The notes below the pieces were generated by a model. It was not told the origin of the DNA, did not search any database, and was given only the letters and a program-made list of their open reading frames with translations. A program made the position numbers and the translations under genes. 64,000 nucleotides of DNA from Lingula anatina (Eukaryota; Brachiopoda; Lingulata; Lingulida; Lingulidae): contig NW_019775136.1 of the NCBI RefSeq assembly GCF_001039355.2, positions 313,855 through 377,854 of the forward strand, written 5' to 3'. This document shows, piece after piece, positions 1 through 14,582 of the stretch. Each line of letters begins with the position of its first letter. The stretch's first letter is position 1.

Positions 1-153
1 GACTTTTTAGGAATTTTATTCCTTTATATTGTAAAATATGAATAATATTTGACTAACTTGATAGCAGATTAAAATATTGTCTTATATGATTAGCAAGGAA
101 TGGGATACATCACTTACTCTGATTTCTGAAAGTTGACAATTACTTTTATACAG
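1..153 (+). other. Intron of ANAPC1 (3' part)
   Basis: AT-rich non-coding sequence ending in the acceptor tttatacag just before the first visible exon at 154. That exon begins with two bases completing a split codon, so an upstream exon must end in phase 1 outside the window. Confidence 0.8.
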
Positions 154-3100
154 TGAGGCTTTGTCTGAAAGCAGTTAGCCAGGTTCTGCCCCGAGATGTG
201 GGCATACAGGTGCTGGTCAAGTGGTATGCAGTCCGTAATGCAGCTGGTATAGTCTCCAGTCAATCAGAATGGACAAAGTTTGTCAAGTGCATGTTTAATC
301 TGATGGGATACGATGCGGGAAAGTTGGCTCTTACAAAGAAGGTGATATAATGTTGGCAATAGGATATGTTCCATGTTTGTAAATGATTATTCATCTGATG
401 TTAGTTAACATATTTTACCGTCATATATTTGGTAACTGGATATTGTCTTTTTTATCACAAAACTTTGCAAAGTGAATGTTGAACTGCATTTTTAAGCTGT
501 CTAATTCATTTGCCAACACGTACCTCAGTAGAAATTTGTTTGTCTCTTTCTTTCATCTCTGTAACAGTACAATATGGACAGCAGTGCATCTCCTGTGATG
601 ACTACAAAGAAAGCAAGAACATCAGACCATGGAACTGAAGAGGTGAGCACAATAAAGAAAATAACGAAGCGATTGCTATGTCTTGAAAAGAGTTAAGTGC
701 TGTTGGGTTAATAATTGGTATCAAAAAAATTTATCAGTTTCAGTGAATCATTCTATTCCTAACCATCATTTTTTATGGAAGTGATACTTTTTTCAGGATT
801 GGCAATACCTGCTGTCCTCTGACCATCACAAGCTCAGTCAGAATACCCACAGTTACAGCCTGGGAGTAGAAGAAGCGATTCCCTTACAGTCCCCATCCCT
901 TTCCTGTCACACAGTGGGCACAGCAGATGTGCAAGCTTTGCTCTTCTCACACATACCTGCAGTCATGTTTGCTTTACATTTGGCATATGAGGTATGAATA
1001 ACAAAAGCAGTGGAAACAAATATTCAAGTACAATACAATGTGCAATATGATGGTGTACAATGGAATGTTTTTTCATTGGTATTATATGACATTATATATT
1101 GTATGATTTATATCATATATTTCACTATATGACCTTGTTTTGGTGAATTCTAACACTGCATCTCCCCTTTTTGTCTTTTGCTGGTTCACAATACCTTTCA
1201 TAATTGGATGCATTTATGAGATTTGTGTATATTAATTAGGTTATTGAATTGTTTGATGGTAAGTGACTCGCAGTCACTGTATCAACTTTTGACAAGATTA
1301 TTTATTCACTCTTTGTAGAATGCCAAACTCAACAGACTACTTTCTGAAGAGTTGAAGTCAATAGCAACAGTGCTACACCAGCTCTCAAGGTAATAATAAT
1401 AATGAGTACAGTTTTAGCGGCTGGTTTTTATCATTGCACAGTATTTTACTTTATGTAGAATGCTTTTGTGAAAATTTATTGTGTTCTTGTATAATTTTGT
1501 TGGTAAGCATACCATTTTGTGTCATTTTTAATGGAAAAGGTCACCAAATTTGTAATTTGAAATTATTAATCTAGATTTATAAATGGAACTTTTCTGTTTT
1601 CAGAGATCTAAAGTGTGAGGCTTACATTGATCATTACTGCAGAGATTTCCCACATCTTTTTAATGTGTTGCAAGAAAGAAGCCAATTTTCTTCTGGTGGG
1701 TCAAGTTGTATTTTTTTTTGTCAAAAAGAAATGTAAATTTATCCCTTCTAATAAAGGACAAATGCGGAAAGGTTGGTTATCTTTGACAGACATTTTTCAT
1801 AGTGTACACTTTGATATTAATGCAAGTTTACTAATATAGCAAGAAGTGTTTTTTTTTTTTAAACTAACTGCTCTAGTCTGTTTTAAAATCCATCTTTTAT
1901 GTGAATCAGTTTGTGTAACTGTCTTATTGTTTTCTTTTCAGAAAATCTTCAAAAAATGCACAGGCCCCATTTTTTCAGTGTGAACCCTCCCAGCATCTAC
2001 AGATGGCTGTACCAAGTGCTGAAGGGAGCAGAACCCGATGTGTTCCCTTATCTTCCAAATGTGACATTGTCAGTCAGAAATATCGTCATAGTAAGTGTGA
2101 TCACTGAAGCAAAATGTGTTGACAGACACATTGTAAGTTTTCAAGGTGGTCATCAACACATTTTGACTTTTAGAATTCTAATTTGCGAATTAAAAATATT
2201 TGATTATTTCTGGCGCATGAACCCAGGTTTGTGTTCTTCATACATGGAGTATTACAACCATCAAACCTCCATCTTTCAGTTATTTACAGTCTTGTGTACC
2301 AACAGTGGACAAGAACCAGACAAAGAGAAATATTTAAAGAAAATCGCAGCTGCAGGTGAGGATTTTTGCTGTATGAATCAACTCAGAATAATGTGATTGA
2401 TATTATTTGTCCTGGTTCTTTAATAGCAAGATGTTACTCTAAATCTCTTGAAACTTAATTTGAAGATACTTAGAATAATGATAAGCATCAATATATCTTA
2501 TTCCAGAATATCAATAATGACAGGAATTAGAAATCACCAATGTTAAAATGGTTTCAAAATGGTTCCAATTGCATTAAATATTTTGTTACATTAATGTACA
2601 TTATAATATGGTATGATTCCATTTTAGGTCACAGACCAACATCAACTAATGTCTCACTGTCCAAAAGTTTTGCTGGATCATCTCAAGCCTCCATTTCTAC
2701 AAATATTTTGCAGCTGATGACTGAACTAGGTTAGTAAGGCTTTTGTAACTTGGTTAAAATGGTCAAAATTTAAAAATGAAAATTAAAAAAAATCTACTTT
2801 TTCTATTTATAGCCTTTTCTTTAGGGGAATAAGCCTTTACTTTAGGGGAATATGGGTTTATGTCTCTCTTACTGTGGATTGCCTGGTAAAAAAATGAGTG
2901 TTTGCATGTTGAATATAGCCAAAGAAATGCTGAGGATGCTCCATCTGTTTCAGGAATAACCTTTGAGTCAATAGAAAACCTGCTACTGGGGGTGGCATTG
3001 CCTTTGAGAGAAGCGATCTACCATGGTAGAGAAACACCACCTTCTACATTACCAGAGGAAGCTTATCAGTTAATAGGTAAGGGTTAAATGTAGTAAGTTT

Positions 3101-6100
3101 AGGGGTGTTGGATTTTCATTTAATTGGATTTTTATGATGTAATTATCTTTTTATTATATTGAAGCAAATAAGGCCAATATGTATTTAGAAGCATTTCCTC
3201 TTCACTATTATCTTAATGGTATTTTAGCTGTTATTAACATGTTCATAATATCAGTTTTGCATTTAATATGCTCATTTTTTTAACAGTCAGTACCTGAAAT
3301 TGATGTGGGGTGTATGGCCCAAGATATAATATTCTAAAGATGTTTTAGCAAGTCTGTTTCTCTAATCTCTCTCACTATCTATATCTCCTGTAACCTGTTC
3401 TAGGAAGGGAAGATTTAGCCAAGCAAGTCCACTGTGAGCACACTCCATACACAGCTCCTCCAGGCAGCCATGAGACCTCTGCCAAAAATGTCAGAGAAGA
3501 TGAGGATGGGATGAATAATCTAGACAAGGAGGTACTGCAAATTTTCAATATAGTTTTTCTGTTCATGAAAGAGATATTCTGAAACGAGGATGTGTGTCTA
3601 TATTATGAATTTTTATGTTATCAAATTATTATAGGGAATACTTCTATTGGATGAATATCTAAACAAGTAGGTGCTCAAAATTTCTAATCGCAGAATTTTT
3701 TCTTCTTTTTCTGACATGCCACATTTTAATTCTTTATGATATGAATTATCTAGTCAAAATGTAGGCTTTATTCAGCAGATTAATATTTTGACCTTGTGAA
3801 CTTGTGTATTACATCCTGATAGAACTTATAAACACTAATTTAAAATAGCTGATCTCAAACTGCTTTCACATACTAGCTGCTCAGGCTGCGGTTCAATGAA
3901 GATCACAGAATTCAGGAAGTTCGCAAGTTGCTACGATCTTCTAAACCTGTCAAAATCATGCTTACTCAGAAGCCTGAAGTTAGCGACCATGATTTCATAG
4001 AAGAGCAGAGCAGGCATCTGTACTCTATCTGCATCAGAACAATGGCTCTCCCATTGGGAAGGTGAAAAGAACAGTGAAATTCTAGAATTCTTGTTAAAAT
4101 ATTCATTGTTAAACTAGTGTGCTTGGAGAGGTTTGATATGCAAGATAAATTGGTTGCCCAGATTGAAATAAGTTTACTATGTAAAATGCTACTAAGTAAA
4201 ACCAATGGTTTCAGTTGTTTTTTCATCTGTACATTTTATGATAATTGCATGATGAACTTTTACTTTTTGAGAAAAATGTTATCGATGCTGAATTCTTATT
4301 TCAGGGGTATGTTTACATTAAGTACTTACCACCCTGTTGTCACAGAAACACTGCCCATTCCCAAACTTTGTCTCACTGGACGTGTGCCACCAAGGTATAA
4401 TAAGTATAAAAATGTTTTGATTAAATTTTTTTCTTTTGGTATATCTAACTTGTGAGGCAACAAAAAGCCAAAAAATTTTTTCTCTTTTAATCTATTTCTC
4501 ATTTTTTAAAAATAAAAGACATTTCAGTATAATGATAGACTATAAATATGAAAGTGACTTAGACAATAGACTATATGTGAAAAAAATTAAAGTTCCATTA
4601 ACAATTACACTGTGATGTGAAGTACTCTTCAGAAACTTGGTACCAACTAAAGAATTCTTGCTTCGATTTTTCTAGAAACACGACCATAGACCTGAGTCAC
4701 ATCGAGACCCCAGCCAACATGAATGTGTGGCCACAGTTCCACAATGGAGTTGCAGCAGGACTTAAGATTGCCAACTCCTCTCAGGTAGTATCCTCCCCAG
4801 GGAGGCAAGAGCGTCAACACTCATTCTGTATCTTGGCCAAAAATGACCAGGTGGCCATTGTAAAATTTCACCAAAATTGTATTGTAAGCCATGCTGGTTC
4901 TTATGTACTGCTTAACATTACATATATTAAGTAAAGTTTGGTTCTTATGTACTGCTTAACATTATATATATATAATGTTAAGCAGTACATAAGAACCAAA
5001 CTTTACTTAACTTTTAGAATGGTTACTGTCTTGATCAGTTTAAATGTGTTTACTTAGTATTATCAAATTAAGAAATCTCTATACCACAATTTTACAGATA
5101 CAGATATGAATTTATCCTTTTTTGCCAGGTGCATCAATATGATAAGAAAATTTGTGATATATCAGCTAATGGCAAATGGAAGTGCAGTGACATTTTTAAC
5201 CGCCCACAATATTAACATAGGATATGATCTTCATCATTATAGCTAAGGTTACTCCTTTTTTAGGTTGATTCTACATGGATCATCTATAACAAACCAAAAA
5301 GTAATGAGTTGACCAATGAACATGCAGGCTTCTTAATGGCCCTGGGTTTGAATGGTCATCTCTCCAATCTGGCAACCATGAATGTCCACGACTATTTATG
5401 CAGGGTATGTTGTTTATCACCAGTTCTGTAAACACTTTGTTTCAGCGATGTTAAATCAAGTCAAATTGTGCAGGTTCAGTGCTAGTAATCCCAGCCAAAA
5501 AATGTGAATTTTGGATTGCTAATGTATAAATTTTTGGGAAAAATATTTGAGTGAAATGTCAACTTTTTTTTTTTTTTTTTTCATTTCCGTAGGGACATGA
5601 TATGACAGGTGTTGGATTGTTGCTGGGAATTGCTGCGGCAAAGTAAGTAGAAGTGTACTCTAGTTTGAATGTATATATGGTGTTAGCACATTTTTATTAT
5701 ATTTTTGGGTTTTTTAGCCATTAATTTTACTCTGATCATGTATTGCTGCTCTTCATCTTGTTTGTAAAAAGTCTAAATTGTTTGATATCATATAGTCATA
5801 TCAAACCTTGTCCCCATGCAGTTTATTATATACTTTTAAGAATTATATTTATGTTAAACCATGGCAAACAGTAATAATGTAACTTTTTTAAAGCAAATTT
5901 ATAACAGTGGTATGACTGATCGCGCTACCTTTTTTTACTTCACTCTTCTCCTTATGTTTCAGGAGAGGCACAATGGACCATGCGACTGTTCGTCTTCTCA
6001 GTATCCACATAGCAGCCATGTTGCCACCTACCTCCACAGAGCTGGATGTTCCCCACGTGGTGCAAGTGTCGGCCATCTTGGGCATGGGTCTGGTCTATCA

Positions 6101-9100
6101 GGGTACGGCACACAGGCACGTGGCCGAGGTGCTGCTGGCTGAGATAGGTAACAGACTGGGAGATGATACTCATACTCTTTGTTAAATAATTTTTTTAAAA
6201 TTGGGCATATTGGTAAATCTCAACAACTGGTTTACAGCTTAACCATTATTGGGTGGCTGTGGTACTGCTGGCTGAGATAGGTAATAGACTGGGAGACGAT
6301 GATGCTCATACTCTCTGTTAATTAAAGAATTGTTTTAATCGGGCATTTTGGTAGACTTTACAGCAAAACCATTTCATGCTGACTGTGATAGGTACTGTAA
6401 TAGACTGGGAGACGATGCTCATATTCTCTGTTCAATAAAGAATTGTTTTAATTGGGCATGTTGGTAAAACTCAACAACCAGTTTACAGCAAAACCATTAT
6501 ATGGAAATATTTAAAGTTCACTGTTTTATTAACATCAGTATGCTAAATTTCCACCTTTAAGACTTAGTTTTGAGTATTTGTAGTTATCCTGAACAAACTG
6601 AAATCATCTTAATTTCAGGCCGTCCTCCAGGGCCCGAAATGGACAATGCTACTGACCGTGAGTCTTACTCCTTAGCATCTGGACTTGCCTTAGGGATGGT
6701 CATGTTAGGGGTAAGAAAAAAATGGTGGCATAAATCTGTTTTCTTGAGGCAAAAAAAAGAACATTTTATAATACATTTACTCATTGTAAGTGATGTTATG
6801 CTAGAGCAGATACCAACATAAGTTTTTTGAAAGATATTTATGTATGGATAACCTTTCCTCCTAGCCTGAATGATTTGAGATATTTCAATTTCCTTTATTT
6901 TCATCAGAGAGGCAGTGAGACCTTGGGATTGTCTGACCTAAACATGGCCGACCAGCTCTATCACTTCATGGTTGGAGGACATAAAAGGCCCATGGTATGA
7001 CAGTTCTTTGCATGTACTCTTTTATGTGCTGCTTGAAATAGCACTTTTTGAAAAGAAAAACATTTTGAAAAAAATTGATGAATTGATTTAAAGAAGATTT
7101 AATTTTCAGCATTGTCATCTCTTTTTCAGACTGGCCTAAATAAAGAGCGATACAAATCTCCAAGTTACCAAATTAAAGTAAGTGACATAAACATACTGAA
7201 ATTCAATCACATACTATTACTATTGCTGCTGCTCCACAGTAACCTTGACCTTTCTTGACCTGCCTCGACCTTGATTTGTCCCAATTAACCCAGATATGAT
7301 AATAATGGGGTATCTTTCAGGAAGGGGATGCAGTCAATGTCAATGTGACCTCCCCTGGTGCTACCCTAGCCCTTGGGATGATGTTCTTCAAGAGCAATAA
7401 CAGGTAAGTTGGTTATTTAACCATTTTGGTGTGCTTTTTCATTTAAAGATGGGTATTAACAGCGGGTTTTTATTTTGATATGCAACAGCTGATGACTTAA
7501 TTAAAAAAAAGATGAGTTAATCCAGCTTCTTGTAATTGTTTTTGGAAAGGTGCCCCAAAGATAATTTTACGACGATTGAGACTTCACAAGTTTTAGGAAA
7601 AGTGGATTTTATCAGAAATGGGCTTTGCCAGTTAAGCATGATTTTTACTTTTTTTTGTAACAGATATTCCTTTTAAGACACCAACTTTGAACACTGTTTA
7701 ATTCTCATTTTGAGTGTAAATTTAGTTGTATCATCAGCAAATACAAAAACTTGTTTTTAGATTTGGCACTATTAGAGATCCAGCAGTTATCAACCCGAAT
7801 GTAATTGGTCTGTGATTGGCAGTCCTTGACCAGGTTTTATTAACCCACTTTTTTGTTACTATACATTTATATTTCTGGGTCACAAACAATACCTGGAAGC
7901 TTTGTTGGAGCAAGGATCTAAATATGTTTTGAAGTATGTCTCTGTGGGTATTAATCCCAATTGTGTGCCTAACCCAGCTGGTGGTACATCTGGAATGATT
8001 AAGAGTCTCTCAGATCTTGTAGTTGTGTTTTGATGGTACTTGATGTACAGTTAAAGGTCAAGAATGACTGTAATTATCTCTCATTTCCTATTCTCATTTG
8101 CCAGCGCTGTTGCCCAGTGGTTGATGGCACCTGACACACAGTTTCTATTGGATTTTGTTAGGCCAGATTTCCTTATGCTTAGAGTAAGTAAGAGATGCAT
8201 GCTGTGCCTGAATTAAATGCGCTTAAATGACACAGGTTGTTGTGTTCACGGTTGTTTTGAATAGAGAGTTCACATGATCATAGTACCTTAGATGAAGCAT
8301 TTTGGGCCCAGCAAAATCAAGAAAACAAAAATTGACATAATGCAAAATGTGAAATCTTGATGTTAAAAACCTGGATTACAATATTCAGAATTTTGATTCA
8401 TTATTTTTCTTGATTTTAAGAATGCTTTGGTAGTGACGTAAATGTTTAGTTATTGCAGCATCTCATAAAAAAAATATCCTTCATCAACTCTTTGAAGAAC
8501 ATAAAATCCAAGCTGCTGAACACAAACACCTGGTTTATCTTCCTAATTGCGCCAAATCTTTTAAAGCCAGGTTCTTTAGCACCACAGCCTCGTCAGTCAG
8601 GTCTGTAAATGATGATATTCATAACAAAACAGAAATATATGTTATATTTTATTTCAGTGACTTTTTTTTCTTCATTTTTTATAGGTTATCAGTCAGGGAC
8701 TTGTTTTGTGGGATTCAGTATTGCCTTCCAAATTATGGATTGAACAGAATATTCCACAGGTATAGCAGCAATGTTCCAAAAATACATTGTGGTTATTCAT
8801 TATGGATAAGTCTTTCCAACCAAGGCATCCATTTCTTGGTTGACCACAGCATTGAGTGAAGGTCTTTTTTTTCTTTGTGTGTCTGTGTGAGAGAGAAAAT
8901 GCAAGCCTGTTTCTGCCGATGAGCTAAAATTAAACATGCCAGAAAAACCAATGTGTTATAAGTGTTGGTGAAACTGGACCTCTATTGGGTGAAAGGTGAT
9001 ATAAAGATGCCTGTTCCACTCAACTTGATATGTTTTCAATTTGCTGTTGTCACGTCATTTGGTTTTGTCAGTGGTTTTGGTCTTCTAATCTTAAGAATGA

Positions 9101-12100
9101 AAATGAAATAAGATTGACAATATGTAATGTGAGTTTACATGGTGTAATCTAATGTCTTTACAGGTAATAAAAATGTATGCATTCAACAGGGATAAATACC
9201 AAAATGATCCAACCTGTGATACTGACTTTGAAACTATGAGGTATTTATTACAAATGATAGATGAATTTTTCATATTATCCAATACTATTTTGTCATATCC
9301 TTTCTAACATTTAGTCATTAAAAAAACAAGCTATGATATTGATTGTTTATCCAGATGGGAATCAGATTGGGAAATTTTATTCGTCCATTTGTTTTAAACT
9401 TAGATAAAGATGGAATGCTGTAATTAAATCTCATGCTCGAGCTGAAGTTAAAAATGAACATCACTGCCACTGATGTTTAAAACAAGAGACTCCTTGATCC
9501 TCGACAAGGAGGAGGACTGGTTCAAATGAGGAGTGAAAGGGTCATTCATGAGAGGATTGAATGCCCACCCTTGACATGCATGGCAGTCCTAGACTGGGTT
9601 CCCATAAACCTATTGTACTAGCAGGATCGATCTAACTCCGAGAGGATTCTCACTAAATTGCATTCAGTTTGAGCAGCTTAAATGTCTGTCATGCCCACTG
9701 AAGCTGCTAGGGGGGTAATTAGCTTTCCTGCACCCTTAAACTAAATGCAATTTAGTGAGAAACCCCTTGGAGATAGATCGATCCTGCTAATACGATCTGG
9801 TATGGAAATGGTCCCTGAAATACCAACCACTCTGATTGTGGGACTGGGCACTGGGGGGACATCCCGCGTAGTTTTTAACCACATGACATCGGTGACAGCC
9901 GAATTTCAGTTCACCTAGAGAAGGCCTTGAGATATGGATGAAACAAAGCTCCAGTACAAGATTTAATTACAATTCCAACTTTATCCCATTTGGGAGTGTA
10001 GAAATTATGTTTTCTTTTCTTGTTTTATTAGAGTAAAAAGACTATTTTTTTAGATCTATTATCTACTTAACCTATTTTTGAATATCAGTTGAATGAAATA
10101 TTTGAAAAAAAAANGTTTTGAATAGAGAGTTCACATGATCATAGTACCTTAGATGAAGCATTTTGGGCCCAGCAAAATCAAGAAAACAAAAATTGACATA
10201 ATGCAAAATGTGAAATCTTGATGTTAAAAACCTGGATTACAATATTCAGAATTTTGATTCATTATTTTTCTTGATTTTAAGAATGCTTTGGTAGTGACGT
10301 AAATGTTTAGTTATTGCAGCATCTCATAAAAAAAATATCCTTCATCAACTCTTTGAAGAACATAAAATCCAAGCTGCTGAACACAAACACCTGGTTTATC
10401 TTCCTAATTGCGCCAAATCTTTTAAAGCCAGGTTCTTTAGCACCACAGCCTCGTCAGTCAGGTCTGTAAATGATGATATTCATAACAAAACAGAAATATA
10501 TGTTATATTTTATTTCAGTGACTTTTTTTTCTTCATTTTTTATAGGTTATCAGTCAGGGACTTGTTTTGTGGGATTCAGTATTGCCTTCCAAATTATGGA
10601 TTGAACAGAATATTCCACAGGTATAGCAGCAATGTTCCAAAAATACATTGTGGTTATTCATTATGGATAAGTCTTTCCAACCAAGGCATCCATTTCTTGG
10701 TTGACCACAGCATTGAGTGAAGGTCTTTTTTTTCTTTGTGTGTCTGTGTGAGAGAGAAAATGCAAGCCTGTTTCTGCCGATGAGCTAAAATTAAACATGC
10801 CAGAAAAACCAATGTGTTATAAGTGTTGGTGAAACTGGACCTCTATTGGGTGAAAGGTGATATAAAGATGCCTGTTCCACTCAACTTGATATGTTTTCAA
10901 TTTGCTGTTGTCACGTCATTTGGTTTTGTCAGTGGTTTTGGTCTTCTAATCTTAAGAATGAAAATGAAATAAGATTGACAATATGTAATGTGAGTTTACA
11001 TGGTGTAATCTAATGTCTTTACAGGTAATAAAAATGTATGCATTCAACAGGGATAAATACCAAAATGATCCAACCTGTGATACTGACTTTGAAACTATGA
11101 GGTATTTATTACAAATGATAGATGAATTTTTCATATTATCCAATACTATTTTGTCATATCCTTTCTAACATTTAGTCATTAAAAAAACAAGCTATGATAT
11201 TGATTGTTTATCCAGATGGGAATCAGATTGGGAAATTTTATTCGTCCATTTGTTTTAAACTTAGATAAAGATGGAATGCTGTAATTAAATCTCATGCTCG
11301 AGCTGAAGTTAAAAATGAACATCACTGCCACTGATGTTTAAAACAAGAGACTCCTTGATCCTCGACAAGGAGGAGGACTGGTTCAAATGAGGAGTGAAAG
11401 GGTCATTCATGAGAGGATTGAATGCCCACCCTTGACATGCATGGCAGTCCTAGACTGGGTTCCCATAAACCTATTGTACTAGCAGGATCGATCTAACTCC
11501 GAGAGGATTCTCACTAAATTGCATTCAGTTTGAGCAGCTTAAATGTCTGTCATGCCCACTGAAGCTGCTAGGGGGGTAATTAGCTTTCCTGCACCCTTAA
11601 ACTAAATGCAATTTAGTGAGAAACCCCTTGGAGATAGATCGATCCTGCTAATACGATCTGGTATGGAAATGGTCCCTGAAATACCAACCACTCTGATTGT
11701 GGGACTGGGCACTGGGGGGACATCCCGCGTAGTTTTTAACCACATGACATCGGTGACAGCCGAATTTCAGTTCACCTAGAGAAGGCCTTGAGATATGGAT
11801 GAAACAAAGCTCCAGTACAAGATTTAATTACAATTCCAACTTTATCCCATTTGGGAGTGTAGAAATTATGTTTTCTTTTCTTGTTTTATTAGAGTAAAAA
11901 GACTATTTTTTTAGATCTATTATCTACTTAACCTATTTTTGAATATCAGTTGAATGAAATATTTGAAAAAAAAAAGGATTTTTGTGATAATCTAGTTAAT
12001 TTCATGGTTTCTTTGCAGTCAAGCCTACTGCAACATCGTAGCTGGAGGATGCATGGCAATAGCACTGAAGTTTGCTGGATCAGCTAATCAAGAAGCATTT

Positions 12101-14528
12101 GAATGTTTGGTAAGGTTATGTTTTCCAAACTTAACTCAACAGACTTTCAAAACTGTGAACAAATTCATTGTTTTCTGTGAACTAGTTATATATTTGTTTT
12201 CTTAATTTACATCCTAATCAGCATTTTTACATGAAATTCATCTATTCTTTCTAATTAAGATATTAATATACTTTGAAATATGATATAGGAATATTAAGAA
12301 ATATTTTTACTGAAATCTAGCTGGACTATGCAAAGGTGTTCATCCAGTATTTGAACACTGCCTCCTCCATTGAACAAGCTGGGAAGAGTAGCCTAGAAAG
12401 CTGCCTCATAGTGGTGGTACTGTCTTTGGCCATGGTAAGTTAAAACAGTCTGAGTGTTGATAATCTAGTCAGTTTTCTCTCTGCAGCCTGCTTCACATAA
12501 TGAGGCAATAAAGCAAAGGTCAACTGTGCATGCTGTTTTATGTTGGTCTTTATTAGAACAACAGCCTAAGAAATGATTTAAATATTTTTTAAAAATATAA
12601 TAATGATAATAATAGAATAAGCAGTGAGATAATGACCATTGTGACATTTTTTTTTTTTTTTAGCAGAATCCAGTACAAATTCCAAATGAATTGAAAACAA
12701 TGGTAAATATCTAATACTGTCATGTACATTTATTGATAAGGTGATGGCTGGGACTGGTCATTTGGAGGTGTTAAGAATCTGCCGCCTGTTGAGGACCAGA
12801 GTGGGGCCAAGCTACAACTATGTCCTCTATGGCTCCCACATGGCAGTCAGCATGGCTGTGGGGCTGCTGTTTCTAGGTGGAGGAAGGTGAAATGAGGATA
12901 CTTTTTCTTGTACTTTCATATATTTTTATTATGGAAAGGATGGGGAGATATATCATTTGCCAATTCAAGTGCCATTCAGATATTTTGTATTGAGGTATCC
13001 AAAAATTGAGAATAAGTAAGACGGAAAACGATGCTTTACAGTTATTAGATTAATGAGAAGCTCAGTTATGTGTTTGCTTTTTCACTTGGTGATGACAGTT
13101 GTTTTCTGTTGGCGTGGAGCAAAGTTTATCAATTATTTGTACATTTTACATTGTAGATATACTCTGAGCACCAAGCCAGAAGCTGTGGCTGCTATGCTGT
13201 GTGCTTTCTTCCCAAAGTTTCCCAATCACAGCAATGATAACAGGTGAGTCAAGGGAAACTGTTCATGGGATGTGCAGCTGTCCCACTTAAAATTAGATTT
13301 TATCGATTAAACTAGAGAAAGCTATTGAAGGTTTTATTTATTTATTTTATTTTATTTTATTTTATTTTTTTTTTATTTTTTTTTTTTTTGGCCGAACTTA
13401 ACATCTGCTTAACAGTTTGTAACTGTGTTGTTTTGTTTATTGTAAGACTGGGAAAACCCAAAATTACAGTTTTTAAAAGATTTTAAATAATGATTTGAAA
13501 ATAGTTTTTAAAGACCAATGATCTAAATAATTGCAGAACATTATTTGATGAACTCGGCATGTGTGGGTCATACTCATTTCATTTGCAATTGGCTCTTCAC
13601 TTGACAGAAACTAGCTTTTTAATGGGTTGGAATTCTTAATATGAATTCCAGGTATCACCTTCAAGCTTTTAGGCATTTGTATGTGCTGGCTGCAGACTCG
13701 AGAATTCTTATCCCTCGAGATGTTGACACAGGCTGCCCAAGCTATGTTCCTCTACAAATTACTGTCAAGGTTGGTATCAATTACAAATTTATTTAATATA
13801 TAAGCTTCTTCAGTATTGCCCTCAACCTTCTCCCTGTATAATGTTTTTGATTACTAGATCAAATCATTGTCATATTTTATGTCCAGAAGAGATTTAATGC
13901 CTGTGAGCCTAGTAATTTGTGTAAAATATCTGAGGTGATTGTTTGTTTGTCAGTTCATTTTTTTTCTCTCTCAAGAAATGCATTTTTTAAAAAAATCTTT
14001 GTATGTTTGATCTATTTTCAGCCATCTTCATCCTGTCCCCCCAAAGAGTATCAGGTCATGGCTCCTTGTTTATTACCGGAATTAAACCAACTGCAGCAGG
14101 TAATCCTGTACATTTAGCCTCCCGACCTCATTATCTTTAATTGGAAGAGCAGTGTGTTTACAGGAAATTAATAGATAAGGAAAACCCCATTGCAACACTT
14201 GAGTAGTAAGCTGTTCATGCCTGATATCCGGAGATCTTGTTTCAAGTATCAACCTTGAACTTTGTCAGCAGTAACAGCATGACATGCAGTTAGCATGACT
14301 TTTCCAACGTTATAGTAATATGCTGGGACTTGGCTTTTTCTTTATTCCTACACATTCTCACTAATTTGGATTTATTGGCAATACTACTTTTTAAATCTTT
14401 TAATTAAGTTTCATAAGATTAAGGATTTTATTATTATTATGGTTACCAAATCTTATTTATGAACTCTTATTTTGATTACATGAAAGTATTTGTGCTTGTC
14501 CTCTACATTCATGATGCTTAATCAATCT

Positions 14529-14582
<54 letters not shown>

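Larger units (their letters stand above)
5264..13243 (+). other. ANAPC1: PC (proteasome/cyclosome) repeat region of ANAPC1
   Basis: This exon block encodes the helical PC repeats that ANAPC1 shares with the proteasome subunits Rpn1 and Rpn2. In APC/C they form a toroid that carries other subunits. Visible repeat cores, each rich in Gly/Ala/Leu, are GFLMALGLNGHLSNL, GVGLLLGIAAAKRGT, VSAILGMGLVYQGT, SGLALGMVMLG, ATLALGMMFFKSNN, VAGGCMAIALKFAGSAN and MAVSMAVGLLFLGGG. The repeat identity is seen in the translation; the structural role is family knowledge. Confidence 0.85.

Noticed and set aside
9091-9282. Reverse-strand frame repeated identically at 10952-11143
   Set aside because: Antisense shadow of an ANAPC1 exon; the identity only reflects the duplicated contig end.
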